Positions 48,101 to 59,834 of a DNA stretch of 64,000 nucleotides are shown in pieces. The stretch comes from Lepidurus packardi (lineage: Eukaryota > Arthropoda > Branchiopoda > Notostraca > Triopsidae): assembly GCA_023053545.1 (NCBI GenBank), contig JAKZAN010000005.1, positions 5,084,001 to 5,148,000 of the forward strand. Reading direction: 5' to 3'. Position 1 is the stretch's first letter. The number at the start of each line of letters is the position of its first letter. The notes beneath the pieces are model-generated. The model saw only the letters and a list, made by a program, of their open reading frames with translations, searched no databases and was not told the DNA's origin. Both the position numbers and the translations under genes were made by a program.

Positions 48101-49453
48101 GCCATTTCTACCTCCTTTATGCCAAACTGGAAGAAGAACACGGCTTGACGCGTCATGCCTTAGCAGTTTATGATCGTTCGACCAAAGCCGTGGAAAAGGA
48201 ACAACAGTTCGAAGTAGTTACACAATTTAATGGAATATTTCCTTTATTGGTCTTCTTCTGGCCATTTCATTTTTTTTTTTTGGGGGGGGGGATGCTTTTA
48301 AATTTATTTAATTTACGACAATTATACTGTATAGTTATATTTCTAAAAGAAAAAATAGTTTATTTTATAGTACTTTAAATGCCACTTCTGTATTGTATCA
48401 TGTCTCGCTATCGATTATTTGCTTTACGAGCTAATTTTCTATGGAACAAATTGACTAGGGATTGATTGATAATAATATTATTAATAATTATTAGTAATGA
48501 TTAATGATAATGATTAATAGTAGGGATTGATTGAGTTGGATTGAGTTGATGAGTAATTGAGTATTGCCGCGGAAGTATTTATTTGAGTTGCGTTAGTTAG
48601 CGTGTATTTATTTAGATGCTTCTTTATTGTTATTGTGAAATTCGTTTTTAATTTTTTCTTTTTTTTTGCAGATGTTTAATCTTTACATAAAAAAGGCAGC
48701 AGAGATGTATGGTATTACGCAGACGCGTTCCATCTACCAGAAAGCCATCGAAGTATTGCCAGAAGCGCAAGCGCGGGAAATGTGTCTACGGTTCGCAGAA
48801 TTAGAGCGAAAATTGGGCGAAATTGATCGCGCGCGCGCCATTTATGCGCACTGCTCCCAAATGTGTGATCCGCGTACTACGGAAGTTTTTTGGAATACGT
48901 GGAGGGAATTCGAAGTACGGCATGGAAACGAGGATACTATGCGTGAAATGCTGCGAATTAAACGCAGTGTCCAAGCCACTTATAACACACAAGTGAATAT
49001 GATGTCTGCCCAGATGTTGGGTGCAACCGGAGGGGGTGTGGCTACAAATGAAGGTGTCCAGGACACTATGCAACTCCTGGAAGCTCAGGTAAGAAATTGT
49101 GTAATACATTTTCAGCACACGAATTACATCATAAATTCCTTGAATTTAATTTTTGTTTCTAGATTGTTGCACGGGAAGGAGAAAACGCGGGAGCTCCTCC
49201 GGCAAAAATGTCGAGAATTGAAAAGAATATCCAGTTCATAAGATCCGAAGTTCAACCTATAGACGCCGTACAAGTTGTAAGCAATCCTGAGGAGATTGAT
49301 ATTGATATGGATGGTGATGAAGGCGATGAAGAGGAAGAAGGGGAAGACGATGAAGAAGGTGGGCCAAGCAAGAAAATTAGAATTGAGACTCAGCAAGTTC
49401 CCACACAAGTGTTTGGGGGATTGGTTAACGAAGATGATGAGGATGAGGTATGA
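45122..49453 (+). CDS. XAB2: XPA-binding protein 2 / pre-mRNA splicing factor SYF1
   Basis: HAT-repeat scaffold of the spliceosomal Prp19/XAB2 complex, also tied to transcription-coupled repair (family knowledge). Exons: 45122-45166, 45296-45444, 45497-45620, 45685-45882, 45946-46130, 46223-46337, 46409-46556, 46643-47015, 47661-48213, 48672-49088, 49163-49453, giving 865 residues against 855 in human. HAT repeats run nearly the whole length, with conserved blocks [58 protein letters not shown] and [20 protein letters not shown]. The end has an Asp/Glu-rich stretch and then [13 protein letters not shown], as in relatives. The exon at 46409 uses an unusual donor, GTTAAT. Introns before 47661 and 48672 are the largest (645 and 458 bases) and AT-rich. 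Confidence 0.97.
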
Positions 49454-50228
49454 AATGATGTAATTTGAGGTGCACAGTAAACGAGTTTTCTGCACCTTTT
49501 CTGTATTAATTGTCGTAATTTGTATTGTTTTGATCCCCTGGGTATTTTAGTTAATTCTACTACAAGATGAAAGAGTTTTAGTAGGTAAAAGTCCACTTTG
49601 AAGTTATGGTCGAGGTTTTGTTCTAGAAGCTGTGGCTTTCTAAGGTAAAGATACCGTTTTGTAGCATCCGTTGACGAATGTGTGCACATCTATGAAGCTA
49701 AAAAATGAACGAATATGGTAGGTATTTATTTAGAAAGACGTGATCAAGGATACAATGGTTTATAAGCTGAAAGGTACAGTAGACTGTAAAATATTGGACT
49801 GTCCTATCGTACAGTTACCCCCCAGCTCCCTTTTTATACCCCTCAAAATATGCAAAGCCTTGACCCTGACAAATATCACCCCCTTCACATTCTCCAATTA
49901 ATCAACATTCTCCAACAAATATCCCCATGCCCTGCTCTCCCTTGACAGTTTCCCCTACATTGTGACAGTAGAAGGTTGTTGATTTCATGCAAATTTGGGG
50001 GGAATTGTAAGTCTTGGCCGCCGACAGCGCTGAAGTTTGGCCTTAGGCTTTTTGATCTGCTATCTGCACTGAAGTGTTAGGATTGTTATTGGTGTTGACG
50101 AAAGCTTATGTGCAGTCGGCAAATTGTGTATTTACGGTTACTTTAGATAGCTTGCCGCTACAAGACTGTGATGTTCCTTAGCCTTTAAGAGTTAAATCAA
50201 GTTATTTTGTAGTGCCATTCATTCCGCA
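49454..50228. promoter_or_regulatory. XAB2 3' flank and distal TTC39 promoter region
   Basis: 775 bases between the XAB2 stop and the distal TTC39 first exon. No gene seen. It includes CCCCCCAGCTCCC and pyrimidine-rich stretches around 49806-49940. Confidence 0.4.
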
Positions 50229-50276
50229 ATGTCTGCTGGTAGTGTCAACAATGGAATCGATCAAGGGGATCTTGAG
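50229..50276 (+). CDS. Distal alternative first exon of the TTC39-type gene
   Basis: ATG followed by 16 codons (MSAGSVNNGIDQGDLE) and a clean donor GAG|GTAAAT in phase 0, matching the phase-0 acceptor at 52085. The upstream context is promoter-like, and the join DLE-FEDALEDLL is smooth. Inferred from phase and splice signals only; an intron of 1.8 kb would follow. Confidence 0.45.
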
Positions 50277-50750
50277 GTAAATTATTTAATTAATGAACAG
50301 AAAAATTATATTTACAATCAAGACTAGGTTATTTTAGTTATGTTATGTAACTGCCTAGCTATCCATAGCAGGCATTTCTTTTGGGGAAATTTATGTCTTA
50401 TACATGATGACCTCGTCCACAGAGTCTGGCTATAGTTTATACCAAGTTAAAATAACTGAAAAGAAATACACCTCTTACCCATCAATTGACTTACCTGTTT
50501 CATACTCCGTCACCGTGCAAGTATCTAGCCTTGGGCTATATTGGGCTACAATTTTGTAAATCGAAGGAAAAATAATATGTTCAGGTAACAATTTTTTTTT
50601 GACAAGGGCTATACATAAAATAAAATTCTCGGTTAATTTATAAAAATTTATTTTGGCCGACTGAAAGTTTTATTATATTTTAAATGGATCTCTTAGAAAA
50701 GAACTTAAAATCCAATTAAGTACTTTACGTAAAGGCTTCCTTTTTTTTTA

Positions 50751-50773
50751 GGGGGGGGGGGGGGGGGGGGGGG
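50751..50773. repeat. Poly(G) run of 23
   Basis: Uninterrupted G homopolymer preceded by T9-A, inside the long first intron of the TTC39-type gene. Such runs are prone to length error in assembly and can form G-quadruplexes. Confidence 0.9.
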
Positions 50774-51866
50774 AGATTACGGGAACAGCGAGAGAAGATC
50801 CACAAAAGTTTATTCACCGGTATATTATATATCGAAGTCTGCTAACGGTTATAAAGTCAGTTTCTCAACTGAGGTGTCATGTGATGTTTTTTACGCTTTT
50901 AACATTTCATGCTTAACCACATGCCGGCAATTCCGCTACGCTTTCCATCTTTTCCTGTTTTAAGAAAAAACCTTTTTTATGAAACACTTAGGTAATACGT
51001 TTGCAAGCCAGCAGTGATCTTTGAGCTCATCCAATGAATGAAGGACATTGTGTGTTATCGAAACGAGCTTGAACAAATCTCGAAACAAGGTTGCTTATGA
51101 TTAATGTACTACTTCGGTGTTAGAAATGCTTACAGGACTCTTACTTATCGCTAAATTGATAAGAATCAGATCAATAAAATCATAGGCTGTGGCCAGTTTC
51201 AAGGTCTTGCGACGTCATAAAAAGCGGCATTTTTATTATGGTTAAATTGCTATTAAAATTCTAAGAAACACCGTATGGCTTACCAACTACTTTTATGTAA
51301 AGAAAAACATTTTTTGCCGATGTCTTTTTCGACTTCCCGAGCCAATAATTTATACATAAAAATTTGGTCGTGAATATTGTATGCCTTTTCATAAGAATGG
51401 GACTTTTTGTCACTGGTTAAGCCTATTTTCAAAGTAGAACAATTTGCAGGAGTACTAAGTATACTACGCACAATGCAGCGAAAAGTATGTCCTTGCAGTT
51501 CTTAGTTCGAAAACTCGTTTAGCGGATAATTCAAACCAGATGTTTGATAAGATCGTTCCGTTTTTCTTCTCATTGTCCCCATGTAACTACAAAACGGTTT
51601 AAGACAATTGGAGGCAAGGTCACCGCGAGGATTTATTACAGAAACTTGCACGCGTTTATGTCACTATGCACTCCTTGAGGTGAGTCGCTTTTAAAGCTAG
51701 GATAATTACTATTATGTGAACAGATATGCGCATACAATGGCGCTGCTTATATAAGTTTTACTTCCTCGTAAAGACAGCTGTTGTATTGAATTGCCAAAGT
51801 ATATTACTTTCTTTGTATTTAAAGAGAACGCAACCTGCTCTAGTTCTCATTCCTCATGCGCCAACA

Positions 51867-54499
51867 ATGTCATATACTGAGTTCGTGGACTGTGAAGAAG
51901 GTTTTCCCGCTTTTAAGTTCAAAATCGGTGGTTTGCGAAAAAAGAATAGTCAATGTTTTTATCAAGTAAGATTCGAATTTGAATGAGAACTCGTTATTTT
52001 GTATTGAAATTTCTTCATTGTTGGTGCAAAGATAGTGAGATTTTTTTTCGTGAAATTGCATTATTGTGTTCTCTTGTATGACAGTTTGAAGACGCCTTGG
52101 AAGATTTATTGCCGGAGAATGAGCCAATAGACTCTGCAGTGGAAACAAGTGTTCTGGCAAACGTGTAAGTTGAGAAATTTCCTAGCTTTCATATTTTGTA
52201 TTAAGGCATTTTGTTTAATTTTCAAAGTTTATAGGTTAAATGGGAAAAAAGTGGAGCTAAAAGATGCGCTTATAGATGCTAAAATTGCACTGGACAAATT
52301 TTTTAACAACGACTTTGAAGAAGCAAAAAAGATTATGCAGCCTATGTAAGTTAATTCGTGAATCAATAACATAAAAAACTTAATTAACAAAAATGTATTG
52401 TAGGGCTCATTGTAGTAGCTACCACGCATTAGGACATGGAACATTCGCCTTTCTTCAAGCAATTATGACCTTTGATCAAGTAAAATAGCAGACAACAAGT
52501 AAACATATAGTAGCTAATTAGATATCTGATTCACCAGGCTGATCTCGATACAGCATCAAAAATTTTAAAGCAATCCATCGACGTTTGCAATGCTTTTAGG
52601 AGGAGGGGAAACATAGTTTCTACTCTTGGGAAAATTGTTCGAAAACCGGATTACGAAAGTTATACTCAAGGTTCGTATATGAGGAAAGATCACCTTTAAC
52701 CAGTTCCTTATTGTTTTAATGTCTTGCAGATGAAATTCACGCAGAATTGTGCTATGCGGAATGTTTGTTGCTAAAAGCAGTACTTACCTTCACGGAAGAC
52801 GAAAGTTTGGTCAGTTTTGTTAAAGGTGGATTGAAAATTAAGGCCTGTAATAGTTCGTATAAGTAAGTTATGTGATTTTCCATTAGCTTAGTATCTAATA
52901 TTTTTCTGAATTCTTGGAAATCGCTCAGAGAGTGTTTTAATATTCTTCAATCAAAACAATGGCTAGATGAAGCCACAAAAATCCATTTCCACAGTGGAGT
53001 AATGATGGGAAGTGGTTCTTTCAATCTGGTAGTTAAAAAAAAATAATAATAAAAAAAATAAGTTGCTAATTTGCTTTATTAGATGGTTTCGCTTTTGCCT
53101 GGCAAGATACTCAAGCTCTTAGAATTTGTAGGCTTTTCAGGAGATAGGGTAAATTATAGTCTTATTTTTAGTCTTTCAACACGTAGAATCTCGTAATATT
53201 CTGTTTATTTTAGGCGGTAGGATTATCAGAGTTAGAAAGGGGCTATGGATTAGTTGGCAGCTTAAGGAGTGTGATGTGCGCGATGGTCCTGTTAGCGTAT
53301 CACCTGCTTATAACCTACATTTTGAGTTATAAAGAGGGCGATTTGGAAATGGCTGAGCGGATTTTGGACGACAAACTAACAGTGCTTTCTTTCTTACAAG
53401 TGTTTTATAGACGGGTGTATTGATTTAAGCCATTGTAGACGTACCCCAAAGGCGTCTGGTTCCTTTTCTTCAAAGGCAGATTAAGGTTAGTGCAAGGACG
53501 CACAGACGAAGCAATAGAATACTACACACGAGCCTGGAAATCACAAGATGTGTGGCCCCATTTTCACCATTTCTGCTATTGGGAGCTCATGTGGACTCAT
53601 GGGTACGTTTTTTCCTTCCCTTCTTGCGCACTTTGTCTTCATCTACGTCAACATCGTTTGGTCTGTTTACAGGTTTCGTGCAGAATGGACCGTAGCAGCT
53701 AAATACGCTGGGACTTTGCTCGAACATAGTCGCTGGTCCAAATGTATTTACGCATACCAAAGAGGAGCTTTTCTTTGCATGCAGACATTGGGAGAAGGAG
53801 AAAAGAAGGAAATAATTAGCCTTATGGAGTAATGCGTTTATTAATATCCTCTAAATCTGGGACACAAAAGTATCCCTATTGTGTTTATTGGCATTTATAG
53901 GCAAGCGCCGACATTTAAGCAGAAGATTGCAGGAAAATCTTTACCCATGGAGAAATTCGTACTGCGCAAATGTACCCGCTTTTTTGCCCAGAAGCACCAA
54001 TTGCTCGTACCTGCTATTGAACTCATATATTTGTGGAATGGGTTCAAGATTATCGCCAAGCAATGGAATTTGGTGCGCGCGCTTTTCAAGCTGGTTGAAA
54101 CGGCAATCGCTAGCTTTCCCACATTTCCGGAATACCGCTACGATAATGAAGCCATGGGGCTTTTGTTGAAAGGAATGTGCTTAAAGGCTATGGACAGTCC
54201 TTTACAAGCAGAGGAATGCTTTATAGAAGCTACCCAGATGGGGAAAAAAATTGTGGATGATACCTACGTGGTACCGTATGCAATGGCCGAATTAGGCTTC
54301 TTGTACTTGAGTCAGGGTAAAGCCGACCAAGCGATTCAGTTTTTAGAAAAAGCGAAGTAAGTTAGTCGTACAGTTGGTACTTATTGCGAACGCATTTGTA
54401 TTCTTTTTCTCGCTTAGGAATGACTACAGGGGCTATTTGCTCGAGTCTCGGTTGCATTTCCGTGTACATTCGGCACTACATGACTTACGAGCAAAATAA
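51867..54499 (+). CDS. Tetratricopeptide repeat protein of the TTC39 family
   Basis: TTC39 proteins are TPR-domain proteins (formerly DUF3808) with roles in lipid handling for TTC39B; the exact biochemical role is not settled. Exons from the proximal start: 51867-51965, 52085-52164, 52235-52345, 52404-52479, 52538-52670, 52730-52862, 52929-53028, 53083-53148, 53214-53381, 53439-53602, 53673-53828, 53901-54356, 54418-54499, giving 607 residues. Recognisable blocks include HCSSYHALGHGTFAFLQAI, GYGLVGSLRSVMCAMVLLA, YPKGVWFLFFKGRLRLVQGR, and the C-terminal TPRs with NEAMGLLLKGMCLKAM and MAELGFLYLSQGKADQAI. The donor at 53381 was chosen because a 57-base intron gives the family-like spacing before YPKG; donors at 53399 or 53414 are also in frame. 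The first exon (MSYTEFVDCEEGFPAFKF) competes with the one at 50229. Paralog (A, B or C) cannot be decided. Confidence 0.88.
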
Positions 54500-54892
54500 G
54501 AGGAAGAGTTGATACATTGAAAATAATTAGGAATCACTTAAAACGAAGACTACAATTGACTAGTCAAGTCAAAAACGCTTGTGCAATTGTTCAACATTCC
54601 TTTACGTCCAAGTTACGATGGATTTTTTTCCTGGGTATTACAGGTTTATAGATTTTGGCTCAATACAAACTTAGTTAGAAGTTATTCCTTACTTTTCGTT
54701 TTTTCACCCAAAAACTTTGATTTATTAAAAAACAAGAGCCAGATTACAAAACATAAATCGCATAAAATTTTCCTTAACATTACATAGGTTGAACAGGTGG
54801 CAAAAATAACTTCCCTTAGGGCTTCATAAAATCTGCGCAAACGAGCTCAAAAACGTCGAGCATTCTAAAAACCTATTGTGAATTCTGCAAAC
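54500..54892. other. Convergent 3' flank, TTC39-type gene / BRCA2
   Basis: 393 bases between two facing stop codons. A 68-codon frame at 54581-54787 is AT-rich with no homology that I see and is probably chance. Confidence 0.4.
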
Positions 54893-57800
54893 TCAAACTT
54901 TCTTCGCTACCTTAATAGAACGCCGTAGCTCCAGCAATGCCTCCTTTAAGTAATTCTGACTTGGACGATCCGTTAAATTGCTGACGTCCTGAACAATCAG
55001 ACATGGTAAGGCGTATTTGTTCGAAACAGTTCCTTTCCAAGATAAATTCGTTGCCCCCAGGCACTCGCCAACTTTGACCAGATTACTCAACCCCAGACTC
55101 TATATTATTACATAAAACCCATTAAATTGAAAAACATTAGTCTTAAGCAATGAATTTACTTCCAAATCTCCTTTAACGTATACTAACGCTCTATCGTAAT
55201 ATCCGTCTTCCATTACAAAAGACTGCTGTCCCTCTTCGGCAGGGTTAATTTCAGCCACGAAACCAACGATATCGACTTCGCCAGCTAAACTTCGAAAATC
55301 TTCGCGCAACGCTCCCAGTGAACAAACACTCCTTTTTAAAGTATCATCAACTGGACTGTTTACTCGCTCAAAACGCGTTTTGTACGTAGCGGACAATCGA
55401 AGGCCTCCTTGTCTTAAAAAAAAAAAAATTACTTAATTTCTCTTTAAATTACAAAAATTACTTGGATTCAGTTGGCGTTAGATCATAAATATCGTAAACT
55501 CCGCCTTCTTTTACTTCTGATTGGGTGTCCTCCGTAGGACGCCAAACTGTAACTACCGCTGTGTTTTTTACCTTCGGCCAATTAGGGCTAACGAGAAATA
55601 ACTGAAAATATGAGGAAATTAATAAGAAAGAATTGAAGCTATATTTCGTAGTTTTTTTTTTTTTACTTTCCAAATCGGCGTCACCATAAATTCCTTTGTC
55701 ACTTTTCCAGCTCGTCGGCAGACTTCGTCGCGGATATCACATGCTCGTTTTTCGCGTTCAATCCCCAATCGCTCCATTTTTCTTTTTCGTTCAACATCAC
55801 TCAGGTACTGCCAAACAAATTCATAATAATCATATGTCAGGATCAAAATTCCCTGAGGTGACTGTTTTGTTAAAAAGTACCAGAAAATCTTCTTCTTCAA
55901 ATCTTTCGTGGGATGTGGCCTTCCATTCAAACTCACGAGCTACTTGCGAATATAAACCTTCCATTAATTTCTCTTGCTGTTTTTCCTCATCCCTTAAATG
56001 TCTGCCGTACATCCGTTCGCTCAAAAATTCTTTGTTTCCATCCTTATCTTTAACCATATATAAAAATGGATAGCATCTCACAATACAGGCTCGTACAACC
56101 GCAATTTTACCACCGTTTAATAATACTGTTTCCAAACGAATCCTCAAGTTCTTCTTGACCAACCCCAACTTCGCGTCCCATCGTACTCTTCGAACAGAAT
56201 TTGCACTCAGGGACAGAAAAACATCACTAGGAAGATCCAAAGGATGACAAGGTTCGAACAATGAAGCAAACTTGGAACCCTGGACTATGATTTTTGTCCC
56301 TTCTTCCAATTTTCCCTGAGCAATAAACCGACTTAAGGCAGAATCTCCTTGAGCTTTTATAGCGTACCAGCCATCGGAAACTTCAACTATGCAAGGATCA
56401 ATACTAATAATGGCTGAAATGAGGAGAATCATAGGTCTCTGGGCAGAATCATCCTGCTCGCTCAATTTCCTCAAAATTGGACGTTGACTCAGATCGATTT
56501 CACGATCGTACCGATACTTTAATTGTGCCAAAGCGTGGGATGGATCGAAACATTGAATTCTGGCGGGAAAACGGCGTTCCAAACTCGCCAATTTCCACAA
56601 GATAAATTTATAATGGTTTAAAAGCCACTCAGGGTGAAGTAAGCCTGGTGCAACCCCCTCTGAAGCTAAAAACGCAGCTGATATCTCTTTAAACCCAATA
56701 CTATTGGTATCGGAGAGTATTAGCTTGTAATTCCCGCCGACTTCAATTCCTTCCCAATTTTCGCGATAGACTTCGGCAGGGAAAAGCTCCCAGGCGCCGA
56801 ATGAATATCTTTCAGCACTTTGCGCGGAAATTTTGCAGATGTTCACCACCTTGCCGGTACAGTACTGTAAGGAGAGCGGGGCCAAATCTTTAAGTGTATA
56901 AACCACGTTGCATTTTTGCTGAAACAATGAGCCTCGTTTGGGGCGAATCGCTATATCACTTTTTGATTCAATACATTTTAACTGACGTTCGCGACACTCT
57001 TTTCGACGTTCCATGACTTCAGGCTTAACAAATGTAGGATCTGCTTCCATGAAAATCTGCTGAGATTCCGTAGAGGGATCCAGAAATTCAGGAAAACCGT
57101 TTATGGGTTTTGGCACATGTTTCTTCTTTCTACGGCTGCCCAATTTCGGAGACACCGGGTGAGAGTCGTGGCTTATGAAGTCTTCAATTATCAACGCATT
57201 CTGGGAGTTATAACTGGGGCTAATACGAATCAATTCTTGAGAGTTTGGTGCAGTTTCTAAAGGATAAGTTATTTCTGGCTCTTTATCAGTCTGTATAGCA
57301 AGAAAACGCTCTTCTGCAGTCTTTAGCTCGTTTTCATCGACAAATAAAGACTTTCCTGCAGCGGTTGCAAACCCTACGTATGACACGGCATCGATTTTAG
57401 GTACAATTTGGGGTTCCATAATCTTTTCGAAGTTAGTTTCGTCACTAAAGAACACATCATTTTCATCAACCTCTTCGACGTTAGGGACATCCCATTCTTG
57501 AAAACCTCGTCTGGCGACTTCTAAATTCTTCTCCGAAACGGCCAGCACTTTTCCACCAGCTGTACTAAAGCCTACCGTCAAAGTTTCCTGTCCAAATTCA
57601 CTAGTGTTGGTTACTTCCATCTTCTCGATAACGGTCGAAATCTTTTCAGCTTTAGTTGAAATCACATTTTCAGATAAATCCAGGTTGTTGAAAGTGTGCT
57701 TGGCTGCTAGTAAATTTGCTTCAGAGACTTTTAATGCTTTTCCGCCCGCGGTGGAAAAACCCAAATGGAATGTTGCCTCTGTCGGGTCAAGTTTATGGGA

Positions 57801-58667
57801 CGTTGTATTATTGGAAGCTTTGTCACTTTGGGTCAAGCAAACGTCATAGTTTTCTTCTTGTCCAAAGCTTCTCAAGGTTCCCTTCGCAATTTCTAAACCC
57901 GTTTCTGAAACTTGTAAGGATTTTCCGCCTGCTGTAACAAAAGGATTCACGGAACTGACGGGTTTCGTTACCGTTTCTTGAATATTCTTTACTCTTGATT
58001 CTATAGGGTCTAATGTAACGTCATTTGATGCACGAGGTGCTTTAAAAGGTAACGCTCTTTTGGATTTGGGAAGTTTTCTCGAAGGAGTAGTTGAGGACAT
58101 CGTGGAATTTCGGCTTCCATTTCGATTTCCTGAGTGAAATGACGGGTTTTCCATCGGATAGATAAATTTGCCTCGCTTTGCAGGAACCGAAGCTTTTGGC
58201 GGCGTTTTCTGTAAAGAAGTACCTTCTTGGAGGGACAAATCCGATACTTCAGACAAATCAAAAATTCTTTTGGAGCTTTGAGGCTTTTTGGGATCCTCTG
58301 CTACTAAAGAAAGGTTTTCCGTCCTCTTTGAACTAGTGTCAGCCTCAGAAAACAGCTCAGAATCTGCAAAGATTAACGAAACATCTTGAACTAAGTTAGA
58401 ATCTTCATTATTGTGAAGCTTAGTAGCTATGGCAGGAGGGGTTGCCATACAACTTTGCCAGCTTTCATTAACAGTTTGATGTTGGATTCCCAAACTGTTC
58501 AACATTAGCGGCGTGCTTTGAGCGTTGACATGCGACTGATGGAGTTTGTCATCTGGGGTGTGTAGTGTCGCAAGGCTGGAAACAGAAAATCCAGGACCAC
58601 GAAGTGACGTTCGTAGAATTGGCGAGCAATTTCCATTCGAAGTTAGATTAGCGGGTTTATTAGCCAT
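54893..58667 (-). CDS. BRCA2: BRCA2 homologous-recombination mediator
   Basis: Loads RAD51 onto single-stranded DNA at breaks and stalled forks (family knowledge). Exons in transcript order: 58667-55881 (929 codons), 55807-55667, 55601-55462, 55412-55160, 55099-54893, giving 1,175 residues, a compact BRCA2. Four BRC repeats are visible with the cores NPFVTAGGKSLQVSE (about 242), LGFSTAGGKALKVSE (302), VGFSTAGGKVLAVSE (365) and VGFATAAGKSLFVDE (431). The helical domain (about 590-730) includes HYKFILWKLASLE and LKYRYDREIDLSQR. OB1 has VSDGWYAIKA (about 763). A short tower follows, then OB2 (VVTVWRPTED) and OB3 (EVDIVGFVAEINP). Splice phases all close. Compared with human, the acidic N terminus and the C-terminal RAD51 region are much reduced, and the tower tip is absent (see findings). 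Confidence 0.96.
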
Positions 58668-58923
58668 TCTTAAGCGCTGTTATAAGTCTCCTAGATAAAA
58701 CAGTTTATAAATGCGTCAAATCGCGTAGTAATAATAACTTAAAACGAAACATTTATTTACTTTTCAATCTCTCATTGTTGTCGTACATCAGCGCTTTCTA
58801 GCTGTGATTTCTATAACAAGATTAAATTTACTCGAAAGATCGTTTTAATAGCCAGTCGCTCACTAGATGGTAGCAACATTATTTTTTTAGTTTTTTAAGT
58901 TCAATGCAAAAATATCTGCACCA
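58668..58923. promoter_or_regulatory. Short divergent promoter, BRCA2 / CIA30 gene
   Basis: Only 256 bases separate the BRCA2 and CIA30-gene start codons, so the two probably share a bidirectional promoter. No TATA box seen in a clear position. Confidence 0.5.
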
Positions 58924-59671
58924 ATGAATCTTTTTCGGAAAGTTATACAAATGTCGGTGTTGCTTCCGTTAATCGGGTAAGGCAAATTTAGCACCTTTTT
59001 CTTTTTCTAATACTCGTAATGTGTGATAATTTCTGTTCACTTTCTGTTCACGTAATTTTGTGATAAATGCAGTTGTATTCATAAGTACGTTATGTAACAT
59101 TTCTTTCAACAGATGTTCAAGAGACCATCCGATTTTTGATTTCTCACAGCTCGAAAATGTGTATAACTGGATCGAATCTTCCGATACAGTGCGAGTACAA
59201 GGAATGTCGAAAGCGACCTTCGTTTTGCAAAAAACGAAGCAATTTCAACGCGCAATTTTTTTCGCTTTACTGAACCCGCAACCTAATGGCGCAGGTTTCG
59301 CAGGCATAAATGTAGCCACGCAATTAAATCTCGAAAATTACCGAAACCTGCAAATTCAGCTACGTGCTCAAGGCTCAAACCAGAATTTTAAAATAATTTT
59401 ACGCCATCATCAGAACACTGGCGATGAATTCCCCGCTTACGAACAAACCTTCCTCGTACCCCAGGCCCGTGAATTTACGGTAATCTCGTTGCCTCTATCA
59501 CAATTCAAACCTTATCATCGCGGAAAACCTCTTAATGAGTCTGAAGTGGGTTCTTTGGACCTTACGGATATTACAAGTCTGGGAATCCAGCTTTATGGCG
59601 GAGTTTATTCACCAATAAAACAATCTGGACCTAGCACGCTGGAAATTGATTGGATCAAGGCCCAATCTTAA
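58924..59671 (+). CDS. CIA30-domain protein (NDUFAF1-like)
   Basis: The CIA30 domain defines NDUFAF1, an assembly factor of mitochondrial complex I, and a wider set of related proteins (family knowledge). Exons: 58924-58976 and 59113-59671, giving 203 residues. Exon 1 supplies a short hydrophobic leader (MNLFRKVIQMSVLLPLIG). The mature part begins near CSRDHPIFDFSQ and has the CIA30 features GFAGINVATQLNLENYRNLQ, ILRHHQNTGDE, LPLSQFKPYHRGKP and SLGIQLYGGV, ending in LEIDWIKA. It is shorter than NDUFAF1 (about 330) and lacks its long mitochondrial presequence. It may therefore be the short CIA30 paralog with a secretory or ER-type leader, and the true role is uncertain. Divergent from BRCA2, convergent with QTRT1. 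Confidence 0.85.
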
Positions 59672-59834
59672 TGCCAAACAATTCATTCCGATACCTCAGA
59701 TACCAATTGAAATCTATGAAGGGGGGGTTGGGGGATCAGCAATTACAAAACGGGGTTATGGGGCTTAATAGGTGTATTAATTTTTGATAATACACAAGGG
59801 CGGTAAGAATAGTTCATCAGTGATGCCTGTCTTA

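Noticed and set aside
48214-48378. Extension of XAB2 past 48213 (hydrophobic tail)
   Set aside because: This is read-through into an intron. The frame resumes in exon 48672 with [14 protein letters not shown], matching the family.
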